The notes below the pieces were generated by a model, which worked only from the letters and a program-made list of their open reading frames with translations, ran no database searches and was not told the DNA's origin. A program made the position numbers and the translations under genes. 64,000 nt of DNA from Micromonospora lupini str. Lupac 08 (GTDB lineage Bacteria; Actinomycetota; Actinomycetes; Mycobacteriales; Micromonosporaceae), in contig NZ_HF570108.1 in the NCBI RefSeq assembly GCF_000297395.2, positions 6,061,700-6,125,699 of the forward strand, written 5' to 3'. This document shows positions 26,697 to 35,139 of the stretch, in pieces (positions within the stretch are counted from its first letter, which is position 1; each line of letters begins with the position of its first letter).

Positions 26697-27187
26697 TGTC
26701 GGCTCCCGTTCGTCGTCGGGACGCCGCAGCGCTCCCGGAGGTTGGCGAGGGCCCGCATGGCGTGGGTGCGGACGGTGACCGGCGAGCAGTTCAGAATCTG
26801 CGCGATGGTCGCGTCGTCGAGGTCCTCGTAGTAGCGCAGCACCAGCACCGCCCGCTGACGGTCGGGCAGGCCGAGGATCAGCCGCCACATCTCGTCCCGA
26901 TCGGCCGCCTCTCCGCCGACGTCGACGCGGTGCGGCCGGTCGACGACGGCGTCGATGACCACTTCCCGGTTCGACCGACGTCGCCACCAGGAGTTGTTGG
27001 CGTTGACGAGCATCCGGCGCACGTACACGTCGGGACGGTCGGCGCGGGAGATCCGACGCCAGTGCACGTACGCCTGGGACAACACCTCCTGGGTGAGGTC
27101 CTCGGCCCGGTGCTCGTCACCGGTGAGCAGTCGGGCCAGCCGGTACAGGGCCGGGCCGCGACTGCCGACGTACTCCTCGAAGGTCAC
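26693..27187 (-). CDS. SigE-family ECF RNA polymerase sigma factor
   Basis: 164 residues with region 2 (FEEYVGSRGPALYRLARLLTG, AEDLTQEVLSQAYVHW) and region 4 (LPDRQRAVLVLRYYEDLDDATIAQILNCSPVTVRTH). This is the actinobacterial SigE-family subgroup recognised by the N-terminal FEEYV..R sequence. GTG start. It is followed by the overlapping membrane-protein gene and lies 40 bp downstream of the double hydroxyacyl-CoA dehydrogenase gene on the same strand. Confidence 0.9.
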   Translation of the reverse strand: MTFEEYVGSRGPALYRLARLLTGDEHRAEDLTQEVLSQAYVHWRRISRADRPDVYVRRMLVNANNSWWRRRSNREVVIDAVVDRPHRVDVGGEAADRDEMWRLILGLPDRQRAVLVLRYYEDLDDATIAQILNCSPVTVRTHAMRALANLRERCGVPTTNGSRQ

Positions 27188-27227
27188 ATCCTGTAGACGC
27201 GGCAGGGACCGTCCGACGTTGACCCGG

Positions 27228-29018
27228 TCAGCGGTGCGAGTGGTCGCGGAACCCGCGGCGGGTCTTGCGGCCCAGGTAGCCGGCGGTGACCAGGTGCTCC
27301 AGCAGCGGCGCGGGCGCGAAGCCCGGCTCGCGCAGCTCCAGGTACAGCTCGCGCTGGATGGCCAGCGCGACGTCCAGCCCCACCACGTCGAGCAGCTCGA
27401 ACGGGCCCATCGGGTAGCCGCAGCCCAGCTTCATGGCGTGGTCGATGTCGTCGGCCGTGGAGTAGCTGGCCTCAAGCATCTTCACCGCGTCGTTCAGGTA
27501 GGGGAAGAGCAGCGCGTTGACGATGAACCCGGACCGGTCGCCGCAGACCACGCCGGTCTTGCCCAGCGCGGCGCAGACCGCCCGCGCGGTGGCGGTGGCC
27601 TCCGGCGAGGTGCGGATGGTCCGGACGACCTCGACCAGCGGCATGACCGGCGCCGGGTTGAAGAAGTGCAGGCCCACCACGTCGGCCGGCCGCTGGGTGG
27701 CCATCGCCACGTCGATCACCGGCAGGGACGAGGTGGTGGTGGCCAGCACCACGCCCGGCTTGCAGATCTCGTCGAGGCTGGCGAAGAGCGCCTTCTTCAC
27801 GCTCAGCTCCTCGACGACCGCCTCGACCACCAGGTCCACGTCGGCGAGGTGGTCGAGCGTGGCCGACCAACTGATCCGGCCGAGCGCGGCGTCCCGGTCG
27901 GCCTCGGCGAGCCTGCCGCGCACCACGCCCTTGTTCAGCGAGGTCTTCACGGCCTCGCAGACCGCCGCGGACTTCTCCGCGCCCCGGGTCACCGACACGA
28001 CCTCGTAGCCGGCCTTCGCGAACACCTCGATGATCCCGGTGGCCATCGTCCCGGAACCCACCACGCCCACCTTCGTGATGGCGCGCGCGCCGTCGGCGAG
28101 CGCGGCCTCCGCGGCCGGCGGCGTCGCCTCATCCGGTACGACGACAGGGGAGCCCGGCCGCTGGTAGGTGTAGAAACCCCTACCGGACTTCCGACCGAGC
28201 AGCCCCGCCGTCACCATCTGCTTGAGCAGCGGCACGGGGGCGTGCCGGCGGTCCCGCCCACCGCGCCGGTACATCGTGTCCAGGATCTCGTACGCGGTGT
28301 CCAGGCCGATCAGGTCCATCAGCGCCAGCGGACCCATCGGCAGGCCGCAGCCGAGCTTCATCGCGGCGTCGATGTCCTCCCGGGTCGCGTAGTGCGACTC
28401 GACCATGGCGACCGCGTGGTTGAGGTAGCCGAAGAGCAGCGCGTTGGCGATGAAGCCGGCCCGGTCGTTGATGGTGACGTCGACCTTGCCCAGCCGGGCG
28501 CACAGCGCCTCGACGTCGGCGACCACCTCGGGCGCGGTGACGACCGTGCGGACCACCTCGACCAGCTTCATCACCGGCGCGGGGTTGAAGAAGTGGATGC
28601 CGATCACCTGGTTGGGCCGGGTGGTGGCGACCGAGATCTCGGTGACGCTCAACGACGAGGTGTTGGTGGCGAGGATGGTGTCCGGCCGGCAGACCCGGTC
28701 CAGCTCCGCGAAGATCCGCTGCTTGAGGTCCAGGTGCTCGGGCACCGCCTCGATCACCAGGTCCACGGAGTGCAGGGCGTCCAGCCCCACCGCGAAGCGC
28801 ACGCGCTCGTGCAGCGCGTCCCGGTCCGCCTCGGCGAGCTTGCCCTTTGCCACGGCGCGATCGGTGGAGCCGGTCAGGGTGGCCCGGCCGCGCTCCAACG
28901 CCGACTCGGAGATCTCGACCGCGAGCACGTCGATGCCGTTGCGGGCGAAGACCTCGACGATGCCGGCACCCATGGTGCCCAGCCCCACCACACCCACGGT
29001 GCTGAACTCGCGCGCCAC
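27228..29018 (-). CDS. Tandem (double-module) 3-hydroxyacyl-CoA dehydrogenase
   Basis: 596 residues made of two complete 3-hydroxybutyryl-CoA-dehydrogenase modules in a row. Module 1 (about 1-285) has GLGTMGAGIVEVF, the catalytic region GIHFFNPAPVMKLVEVV and GYLNHAV. Module 2 (about 310-596) has GSGTMATGIIEVF, GLHFFNPAPVMPLVEVV and FPYLNDAV. They are joined by a Pro/Ala/Glu linker. Both keep the NAD-binding glycines and the HFFNP motif, so both may be active. Each acts on the NAD-dependent 3-hydroxyacyl-CoA/3-ketoacyl-CoA step; no hydratase domain is fused. GTG start with GGGGAGG upstream. The TTAGCGGCCGTTCA palindrome is 32 bp upstream. Confidence 0.92.
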   Translation of the reverse strand: MAREFSTVGVVGLGTMGAGIVEVFARNGIDVLAVEISESALERGRATLTGSTDRAVAKGKLAEADRDALHERVRFAVGLDALHSVDLVIEAVPEHLDLKQRIFAELDRVCRPDTILATNTSSLSVTEISVATTRPNQVIGIHFFNPAPVMKLVEVVRTVVTAPEVVADVEALCARLGKVDVTINDRAGFIANALLFGYLNHAVAMVESHYATREDIDAAMKLGCGLPMGPLALMDLIGLDTAYEILDTMYRRGGRDRRHAPVPLLKQMVTAGLLGRKSGRGFYTYQRPGSPVVVPDEATPPAAEAALADGARAITKVGVVGSGTMATGIIEVFAKAGYEVVSVTRGAEKSAAVCEAVKTSLNKGVVRGRLAEADRDAALGRISWSATLDHLADVDLVVEAVVEELSVKKALFASLDEICKPGVVLATTTSSLPVIDVAMATQRPADVVGLHFFNPAPVMPLVEVVRTIRTSPEATATARAVCAALGKTGVVCGDRSGFIVNALLFPYLNDAVKMLEASYSTADDIDHAMKLGCGYPMGPFELLDVVGLDVALAIQRELYLELREPGFAPAPLLEHLVTAGYLGRKTRRGFRDHSHR

Positions 29019-29050
29019 GACCGGCCTCCCCAGACACTCCGCACGGCCAC

Positions 29051-29064
29051 TGAACGGCCGCTAA
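29051..29064 (-). promoter_or_regulatory. Operator-like palindrome upstream of the tandem dehydrogenase
   Basis: On the minus strand TTAGCGGCCGTTCA; it differs from the icmA site only in the two central bases. It lies 32 bp before the start codon, over the expected promoter. Confidence 0.55.
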
Positions 29065-29144
29065 GGTTATGCGCGCGAGTCTGCCACGTGACGCTGAGTT
29101 GTCGAGACGCCGTGGCCTATTTCACCGCCGACGGCGGAAGGCCG

Positions 29145-30308
29145 CTAGACGGCGGGCACGCCGGTCAGCGCCAGCAACTCCGCGACGAACTCCGCCGGGC
29201 GTTCCAGGTGCGGGCTGTGCCCGCAGCCGGGCAACACCACCTCGCGGTACGCGCCGCCGGCCGCCGCGTACCGCTCCAGCACGGCACGGGTCTGGCCGAC
29301 CATCGGCTGCGGCGGGCAGGACTCCTCCCCCGGCCAGCCGGGCACGACACCCAGCGAACCCAGGTACGCCAGGTCGAACAGCGACGTGTCCGAGACGATC
29401 ACGTCGGCGTCCCCGCGTACCCAGGTGACCGGCGGCTTGTGGGCGACGGCGACGAGGTCGTCGGCGAGCCGGAACCAGGTCGGGGCGAGCGCGTTGAGCA
29501 CGCCCCGCTCCCCCGGCGCGGTACCCGGCCAGTTCGCCGACGGCACCGCCGTACCGGGGTAGTTGTCCTCGCCTGTCGCCGTGGACAGCAGGCTGTCCAA
29601 CAGCAACTCCTCGTCGCCGCCCAGCGCGGCGGGATCGGCCACGTAGGTCGCCCGCAGCACGGCACGCGGGCTGGCCGGCGCGTCGGCGCCACGGTCACCG
29701 GCGGCGAGCCGCGCGACGAAGTCCGGGTTGGCCGTGCCCGCGCCGGTACCGGCGAAGTCCGGGGTGGTCGGCGTGCCGGTCAGGTCGCGCGTGCCACCGA
29801 AGCCGTACGGCGACACCGGCGCGGCCAGCAGCAGCGCGCCCACCCGGTGCGGATGGTCGACGAGCAACCGCATCGCCACTCCCCCGCCGAGGGAGTGCCC
29901 GACCACCACGGGCAGGCCGCTGCTGGCGTTGGCGTTGCTGCTACTGCCGGCGCTGCTGCTGCCGGCGGCGTTGCCGGCGCTGGCGCTGCTGTTGGCGCCG
30001 CTGCTGGCGTTGGCGTTGGCGAAGAGCGTCGGGTCGTCCAGCAGGGCGGCGATGTCGTCGGCGAAGTCCCGCAGGCCCCGCGTGGCGTTCACGGGAGCGG
30101 TCGCGGAGTCGCCGTACCCCCGCAGGTCGGGTGCCACGACCCGCAGCGTCGGCGGCAGCCGCCGGACCAACGGCTCCCAGAACAGCGAGGACGAGCAGTT
30201 GCCGTGGATCAGCAGCACCGGAGTGCCGTCGGGCGGGCCGGCCACCCGTACCGCCTGGGTGGTGCCGTTCGCCGTCACGACCCGCCGCTCGCTCTCCATC
30301 CGCGGCAT
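29145..30308 (-). CDS. Alpha/beta hydrolase with an Asn/Ala/Ser-rich insertion
   Basis: 387 residues. Oxyanion motif LLIHGNCSSSLFW, DLRGYGDS, nucleophile elbow GHSLGGG, and the catalytic His in GCGHSPHLERP near the C-terminus; a typical fold of esterases, epoxide hydrolases and haloperoxidases. Between the DFADDIAALLDD helix and the elbow strand sits an insertion of about 35 residues made of Ala, Asn, Ser and Gly (ANASSGANSSASAG...). It is encoded by degenerate GCTGCTGCTGCCGGC-like repeats at about 29920-30020 and is absent from normal family members. I start at ATG 30308 (MPRMESERR); the frame is open further upstream through low-complexity DNA, so the start is uncertain. The substrate is unknown. 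Confidence 0.82.
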   Translation of the reverse strand: MPRMESERRVVTANGTTQAVRVAGPPDGTPVLLIHGNCSSSLFWEPLVRRLPPTLRVVAPDLRGYGDSATAPVNATRGLRDFADDIAALLDDPTLFANANASSGANSSASAGNAAGSSSAGSSSNANASSGLPVVVGHSLGGGVAMRLLVDHPHRVGALLLAAPVSPYGFGGTRDLTGTPTTPDFAGTGAGTANPDFVARLAAGDRGADAPASPRAVLRATYVADPAALGGDEELLLDSLLSTATGEDNYPGTAVPSANWPGTAPGERGVLNALAPTWFRLADDLVAVAHKPPVTWVRGDADVIVSDTSLFDLAYLGSLGVVPGWPGEESCPPQPMVGQTRAVLERYAAAGGAYREVVLPGCGHSPHLERPAEFVAELLALTGVPAV

Positions 30309-30387
30309 GCTGCCACGCCGCTCTCCGCCGGTCCAGGTGCCGGCCAGCCACCCGGCGACGCCGCCCGGTGTGGCCGACCGCCACGCG

Positions 30388-30510
30388 GTCCCGGCAGTCC
30401 CGGCGGGCCCGGCGGACCCGGCGGACCCGCGTACCCGGCGGCTTCGGCGGTCCCGGCGGACCCGGCGCACCCGGCGGACCCGCGGACCCGGCCGGCGGCG
30501 GACCCGAGGG
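30388..30510. repeat. Low-complexity GC repeat, period near 9 (CCCGGCGGA)
   Basis: Degenerate units of CCCGGCGGA fill the space between the FHA gene and the hydrolase gene. In some frames it reads as Gly-Pro-rich peptide, but no ribosome site or conserved domain supports a gene here. Confidence 0.6.
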
Positions 30511-30518
30511 CCCGGCGT

Positions 30519-30935
30519 TCAGCGGCGGGCGGTCGGCGGCGTGGCCAGGGGCAGCGGCAGCGTCGGTCGGATGTCCCGCCGGGACGGACCGAAGCTCAAC
30601 CCGACCGGATCCGTGTGCGCGACCCCCGGGTCGAACAGGCGCAGCTCGGTGCGGCCGATCCGGATCACGTCACCGTCGGAGAGGCGCTCCACCTCGGTGA
30701 TCCGGCGGTCGTTGAGCCAGGTGCCGTTGGTCGAGCCCAGGTCACGCAGCGACGCACCCTCCGGGGCCAGCCACACCTCGGCGTGCCGGCGACTCAGGTG
30801 CGGATCGTTGATGACCACGTGCCCGCTCGGCGCTCGACCGATCACCTGCGGCTCGACCCGTAAGCGAAAGCTCGCTCCGCGCATCGGCCCACCGGCGACC
30901 GTCAACAACGGCAGCAGTTCCGGATGTTCCTCCAT
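30519..30935 (-). CDS. FHA-domain protein
   Basis: 138 residues, nearly all one FHA phosphothreonine-binding domain (about 25-100): VIGRAPSGHVVI, the SRRHAEV strand, and LGSTNGTWLNDRRI. These are the Gly-Arg, Ser-X2-His and Asn residues that bind phosphothreonine. A short Arg/Pro-rich tail follows. It probably reads signals from Ser/Thr kinases such as the one at 42.5-44 kb, but no kinase is adjacent. ATG 30935. Confidence 0.92.
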   Translation of the reverse strand: MEEHPELLPLLTVAGGPMRGASFRLRVEPQVIGRAPSGHVVINDPHLSRRHAEVWLAPEGASLRDLGSTNGTWLNDRRITEVERLSDGDVIRIGRTELRLFDPGVAHTDPVGLSFGPSRRDIRPTLPLPLATPPTARR

Positions 30936-31154
30936 GGACAGTCAGCCCTCCACCCCACACCGTTACTCCGCGCGTCAGCCTGCCATCAGACGGTAATCGT
31001 CAATACCGACCGGCCGGTCACCTCATCGCCACCTCCCGGCCACCCACCGTTCGACGATTCGGGCGGCCGGCCTCCGGCACCCGGGGCCTGACCTGCACTG
31101 ATCAACGAGTGGACGGGTCAACGCGACTCCCGTCCCCGCGAGTCGAAATGTGGC

Positions 31155-31168
31155 CTACCGGTGAGTAA
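31155..31168 (+). promoter_or_regulatory. Weak operator-like palindrome upstream of the aldehyde dehydrogenase
   Basis: CTACCGGTGAGTAA resembles the ccr/ecm-type site CTACCGTTCAGTAA (11 of 14). It is followed 10 bp later by a -10-like TAGACT. The match is weaker than at the other sites and may be chance. Confidence 0.3.
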
Positions 31169-31178
31169 TCCTCGGGTC

Positions 31179-31184
31179 TAGACT
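31179..31184 (+). promoter_or_regulatory. Candidate -10 box for leaderless aldehyde dehydrogenase mRNA
   Basis: TAGACT is followed by exactly six bases (TCCGCC) and then ATG 31191, with no Shine-Dalgarno sequence. The ecm gene has the same arrangement (TAGACT, six bases, ATG). Confidence 0.5.
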
Positions 31185-31190
31185 TCCGCC

Positions 31191-32687
31191 ATGACGGCTG
31201 TGCATGCCCCCGGCACCCCTCGCATCGAGGCGGACGAGCTGGTCTCCACCAGTCCGGCCACCGGCATCGAAGCCGGCCGCCTTCCCGTCGCCACCGAGGC
31301 CGCCGTACGCCAGGCCGTCGACCAGGCGCGCGCCGCCAGCGAGTGGTGGGCCGGCCTGGGTTTCACCGGCCGCCGGCAACGGCTGCTGAGCTGGCGCGCG
31401 CTGCTCGCCCAGCGGATCGAGCAGCTCGCCGAACTGATGCACGTCGAGGGCGGCAAGCCGGTCCCCGACGCCATCGTCGAGGTCGTCACCGCGATCGAGC
31501 ACATCGACTGGGCGGCCCGCAACGCCGCTCGGGTGCTCGGTCCACGCCGGGTCCGGTCGCGGCTCATCCTCGCCGAGTTCTCCGGGCACCTGGAATACCA
31601 GCCGTTCGGCGTCGTCGGCGTGATCGGCCCGTGGAACTATCCGGTCTTCACCCCGATCGGCTCCGCCGCGTACGCCCTGGCCGCCGGCAACGCCGTCGTG
31701 CTCAAGCCCAGCGAGTACACGCCCGTCGTCGGCCAGTGGCTGGTGGACACCTTCGCCGAGGTGGTGCCCGAGCAGCAGGTGTTCACGGCCGTGCACGGCC
31801 TCGGGGACGTGGGCGCGGCGCTCTGCCGCTCCGGCGTCGACAAGGTGGCCTTCACCGGCTCCACCGCGACCGCCCGCAAGGTGATGGCCGCCTGCGCCGA
31901 GACGCTGACCCCGGTGCTGATCGAGGGCGGCGGCAAGGACGCCATGATCGTCGACAGCGACGCCAACCTGGACGCCGCCGCCGAGGCGTGCGTCTGGGGC
32001 GCCATGACCAACGCCGGCCAGACCTGCATCGGCATCGAACGGGTCTACGCCGTCGACCCGGTCTTCGACGCCTTCGTCGACAAGGTCGTCGCCCGCGCCG
32101 GCCGGCTGACCGTGGGCCCGGAGGGCACCGACATCGGCCCGATCACCATGCCCGGCCAGATCGACGTGATCCGGCGACACATCGAGGCCGCGGTCAGCTC
32201 CGGCGGTCGCGCCGTGCTCGGCGGCCCCGACGCGGTGCAGCCCCCGTACGTGCATCCGACAGTGCTTGTGGACGTCCCGGAGGAGTCGGCAGCCGTCCGC
32301 GAGGAGACCTTCGGCCCGACGCTGACCATCAGCCGGGTCCGCGACGCCGACGAGGCCGTCGCCCGCGCAAACGCATTGTCGTACGGCCTGGGGGGTTCGG
32401 TCTTCGGCCGGCAGCGCGCGCTGGCCATCGCGCGGCGCCTGCGCTCCGGGATGGCCTCGATCAACTCGACCCTGACCTTCGCCGGGATGTCCACCCTGCC
32501 GTTCGGTGGTGTCGGCGACTCCGGCTTCGGGCGGATCCACGGCGAGGACGGCCTGCGCGAATTCGGCCGCGCCAAGGCCATCACCCGCCGTCGGGCACGG
32601 TCGCTGCTGCCGTCGATGACCTTCGAACGCACCCCCACCGACGTGGCGCGCCTCGTCAAGGCCATCAAGGTGATGTACGGCAGGTGA
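31191..32687 (+). CDS. Aldehyde dehydrogenase (NAD(P)+ family)
   Basis: Oxidises an aldehyde to its acid. The 498-residue ALDH fold has GVVGVIGPWNYPVF, VLKPSEYTP, the NAD-binding FTGSTATARKVM, the catalytic Glu in EGGGKDAM (the usual motif is ELGGK), and the nucleophilic Cys in NAGQTCIG. The C-terminal PFGGVGDSGFGR is typical. An additional tail (RARSLLPSMTFERTP...) matches succinate-semialdehyde- or fatty-aldehyde-type ALDHs; the substrate is undetermined. A leaderless promoter is likely. It ends at a hairpin at 32693. Confidence 0.92.
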   Translation: MTAVHAPGTPRIEADELVSTSPATGIEAGRLPVATEAAVRQAVDQARAASEWWAGLGFTGRRQRLLSWRALLAQRIEQLAELMHVEGGKPVPDAIVEVVTAIEHIDWAARNAARVLGPRRVRSRLILAEFSGHLEYQPFGVVGVIGPWNYPVFTPIGSAAYALAAGNAVVLKPSEYTPVVGQWLVDTFAEVVPEQQVFTAVHGLGDVGAALCRSGVDKVAFTGSTATARKVMAACAETLTPVLIEGGGKDAMIVDSDANLDAAAEACVWGAMTNAGQTCIGIERVYAVDPVFDAFVDKVVARAGRLTVGPEGTDIGPITMPGQIDVIRRHIEAAVSSGGRAVLGGPDAVQPPYVHPTVLVDVPEESAAVREETFGPTLTISRVRDADEAVARANALSYGLGGSVFGRQRALAIARRLRSGMASINSTLTFAGMSTLPFGGVGDSGFGRIHGEDGLREFGRAKAITRRRARSLLPSMTFERTPTDVARLVKAIKVMYGR

Positions 32688-32692
32688 GTGTC

Positions 32693-32725
32693 GGATAGCC
32701 GATCTGGACCCTGATCGGCGTATCC
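32693..32725 (+). terminator. Hairpin after the aldehyde dehydrogenase gene
   Basis: GGATAGCCGATC (32693-32704) pairs with GATCGGCGTATCC (32713-32725) around an 8-nt loop, with one extra base. It begins 6 bp after the stop codon. Confidence 0.65.
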
Positions 32726-32766
32726 ACATGTTTATACGTCGTACTCGCGGCGGTACATTGCGTTAA

Positions 32767-33426
32767 ATGGGCCACAATCGATTGCGCCACCGCCTTGTCG
32801 ACAGTGACCAGTCGTGGAGCGCCCGGCAGCGGCGTCGTCGTTCGGACTGGCTGGCGCGCACCTTCCCCGACATCGGGGACATGCACGTCGTCGACCTCGG
32901 CGGCCGGCTCGGCACCTGGCACCGCGCCACCGTCCGACCGGCCCGGGTGACAGTGGTCAACCTGGAGCAACCGCCCGCCGCGGTGCCGGAATGGGCCCAC
33001 GTCGAACAGGCCGACGCCTGCGACCTGCCGGCCCACGTCGTCAACGGCACCTACGACCTGGTCTTCTCCAACTCGGTGCTGGAGCACGTCGGCGGGCACG
33101 AACGCCGACTGCGCTTCGCCGCCGCGACGAGGTCACTTGCCGATCGCCACTGGGTGCAGACGCCCTACCGCTACTTCCCCATCGAGCCGCACTGGATCGC
33201 ACCCGGGATGCAGTTCCTGCCGATCCGGCTGCGCACCGCGCTAGCCCGCCGCTGGCCCCTCGGGCACAAACCGACCCGCAGCCACGAAGCCGCCATCCAC
33301 CAGGTGCTCTGGACCGAGTTGCTGGACCGCTCGCAGATGCGCCACTACTTCCCCGACTCGCGGATGCTCATCGAGCGGGTGGCCGGCCTGCCGAAGTCCC
33401 TGATCGCCGTACGAACCGGGGCGTGA
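32767..33426 (+). CDS. Class I SAM-dependent methyltransferase
   Basis: 219 residues. SAM-binding motif I appears as HVVDLGGRLGTW, the acidic loop as VVNLEQPP, and motif IV as YDLVFSNSVLEHVGGHE, as in methyltransferase type 11 proteins. The C-terminal half has RYFPIEPHWIAPGMQFLP, seen in small actinobacterial methyltransferases of unknown substrate. The upstream stretch (32720-32766) is AT-richer than its surroundings and contains GTTTATACG, a likely promoter. The ATG at 32767 has no clear ribosome site. Convergent with nucS. Confidence 0.85.
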   Translation: MGHNRLRHRLVDSDQSWSARQRRRRSDWLARTFPDIGDMHVVDLGGRLGTWHRATVRPARVTVVNLEQPPAAVPEWAHVEQADACDLPAHVVNGTYDLVFSNSVLEHVGGHERRLRFAAATRSLADRHWVQTPYRYFPIEPHWIAPGMQFLPIRLRTALARRWPLGHKPTRSHEAAIHQVLWTELLDRSQMRHYFPDSRMLIERVAGLPKSLIAVRTGA

Positions 33427-33453
33427 GCGGCCAGTCCGGGGTCCGGGGTCGGA

Positions 33454-34113
33454 TCAGAAGAGGGTCAGCTCGTCCTTCTCGATGCCGCGCAGCCGGTCGT
33501 AGTTGACGACCACGCACCGGATGCCGCGATCGGCGGCGAGCACCCGGGCCTGCGGCTTGATCTCCTGGGCCGCGAAGACCCCGGTGACCGGGCTGAGCAG
33601 CGGATCACGGTTCATCAGTTCGAGGTAGCGGGTCAACTGCTCCACCCCGTCGATCTCGCCACGCCGCTTGATCTCGACGGCGACGGCGCCGGAGTTGGCG
33701 TCGCGGCACAGCAGATCCACCGGCCCGATCGCCGTCATGTACTCGCGGCGCACCAACGTGTACCCCTCGCCCAGCACACCCGGGTTGGCAGCCAGCAACT
33801 CCTGCAGGTGCGCCTCCACCCCGTCCTTGCGCAGGCCGGGATCCACACCCAGCTCGTACGAGGTGTCCTGGAAGACCTCCTCCAGGGTGATCCGCAGCTC
33901 CTCGCCGGCCTTGTTGACCACCCGCCACACGCCGGGGGCCTCCTCCAGCCGACACGGCGGGCTCATCCAGTTCAGCGGCTTGTACGCACGATCGTCGGCA
34001 TGGATGGACACCGACCCGTCCGCCTTCACCATCAACAGCCGGGTGGCCGGCGGCAGGTGAGCCGAGAGCCGTCCGACGTAGTCCACCGAGCACTTCGCAA
34101 TGACCAACCGCAC
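33454..34113 (-). CDS. nucS: Mismatch-specific endonuclease NucS/EndoMS
   Basis: Cleaves both strands at base mismatches and provides mutation avoidance in actinobacteria that lack MutS/MutL. 219 residues. The N-terminal half is the dimerisation and DNA-binding domain (RLVIAKCSVDYVGRLSAHLP). The C-terminal RecB-like nuclease contains GPVDLLCRD, AVEIKRRGEIDGVEQLTRY and VVVNYDRLRG. The protein ends ELTLF, a sequence that resembles a beta-clamp-binding motif. I start at GTG 34113 (RLVIAKCS is the conserved beginning). It diverges from a DUF4126 membrane-protein gene. Confidence 0.95.
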   Translation of the reverse strand: MRLVIAKCSVDYVGRLSAHLPPATRLLMVKADGSVSIHADDRAYKPLNWMSPPCRLEEAPGVWRVVNKAGEELRITLEEVFQDTSYELGVDPGLRKDGVEAHLQELLAANPGVLGEGYTLVRREYMTAIGPVDLLCRDANSGAVAVEIKRRGEIDGVEQLTRYLELMNRDPLLSPVTGVFAAQEIKPQARVLAADRGIRCVVVNYDRLRGIEKDELTLF

Positions 34114-34184
34114 CCGACGAGGGTAGCCGAGCACCCGGTCACCACCACCGAGCGGCACTGGCGCGTCGGTGCGATGCTGAGACG

Positions 34185-34802
34185 GTGTTCGAAGTCCTCA
34201 CCGGCACCGGCCTCGCCGCCTCGGCGGGGCTGAACGCCTACATACCCCTTCTCGTCCTCGGTCTGCTCGCCCGCTACAGCGACCTCATCGACCTACCCAG
34301 CGGCTGGACGTGGCTCGGCAACGGCTGGGTCATCGTCATCCTGGCCGTCCTGCTCGCCGTCGAGATGGTGGCGGACAAGGTGCCAGTGGTCGACCACATC
34401 AACGACGTGGTGCAGACCGTCGTCCGTCCCACCGCCGGCGGCCTCGCCTTCGGCGCCGGCTCGTCCTCGGAGACCGTGACCGTCAGCGACCCGGGGAGTT
34501 TCTTCACCTCCCACCAGTGGGTGCCCGTGGCCACCGGCGTCCTGCTCGCCTTCGGCGTACACCTGCTCAAGTCCGCCGCGCGGCCAGTGGTCAACGCGAC
34601 CACCGCCGGGTTCGGCGCCCCGGTCGCCAGCACCGCCGAGGACGCGACGAGCGTGGTCGTCTCCCTGATCGCGATCATCCTGCCGGTTCTGGTGCTCGCC
34701 TTCCTGGTGGGCCTGGTCGTCTTCATCTACTGGTTCTTCCGTCGGCGATCCGAACGCCGCCGGGAACGCGAGGCGGCCCGCGCCGCCGGTTTCCGCGTCT
34801 GA
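34185..34802 (+). CDS. DUF4126 family membrane protein
   Basis: 205 residues. The conserved start LTGTGLAASAGLNAYIPLLVLGLLA is typical of DUF4126. There are four or five membrane segments (WVIVILAVLLAVEMVADKVP; VPVATGVLLAFGVHLLKS; LIAIILPVLVLAFLVGLVVFIYW) and a basic Arg-rich C-terminus. The function is unknown. GTG 34185; it diverges from nucS with 71 bp between. Confidence 0.88.
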   Translation: MFEVLTGTGLAASAGLNAYIPLLVLGLLARYSDLIDLPSGWTWLGNGWVIVILAVLLAVEMVADKVPVVDHINDVVQTVVRPTAGGLAFGAGSSSETVTVSDPGSFFTSHQWVPVATGVLLAFGVHLLKSAARPVVNATTAGFGAPVASTAEDATSVVVSLIAIILPVLVLAFLVGLVVFIYWFFRRRSERRREREAARAAGFRV

Positions 34803-35036
34803 ACCGAGCGGGCCTTCCGACGGGCTGGCCGGTGCGGCGGCTCGGCCGCGCCGGCTCTGCCGCAGTCGGGCTGCGGGACGCCAGCTCCGACTTTCGGACC
34901 GGGCGGGGATGTCAACTCCTGCCATCGGCCGGCCCTGTCGGTGGCCGTCACCCATCCCGCAGTCTCGCAAGCACACCGACCGGCCCGATTCCGGTCTCGG
35001 CTCAAGTCCGCGCGGACCTTGGCGCTCGGACCGTCG

Positions 35037-35085
35037 AGATCTTGGACAGTTTCCGTTTCGCCCGGACGGAAACTGTCCAAGATCT
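35037..35085. repeat. Perfect 20-bp inverted repeat in an intergenic region
   Basis: Arms at 35037-35056 and 35066-35085 are exact complements (outer AGATCTTGGACAG) with a 9-nt loop. It lies 235 bp after the DUF4126 gene. The 580-bp gap 34803-35382 otherwise holds the 61-bp repeats at 35140; I see no gene in it. Confidence 0.85.
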
Positions 35086-35139
35086 GCGGCCAGGCGAGGC
35101 CGAGGCGCCGGCCAGGTTGGTGGGCTGGGGCTGGGGGCG

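Noticed and set aside
27196..27220. An ECF-type autoregulatory promoter (AAC, 18 nt, CGTC) upstream of the SigE-family gene
   Set aside because: The spacing is one or two bases too long and AAC alone is too common; not listed as a feature.
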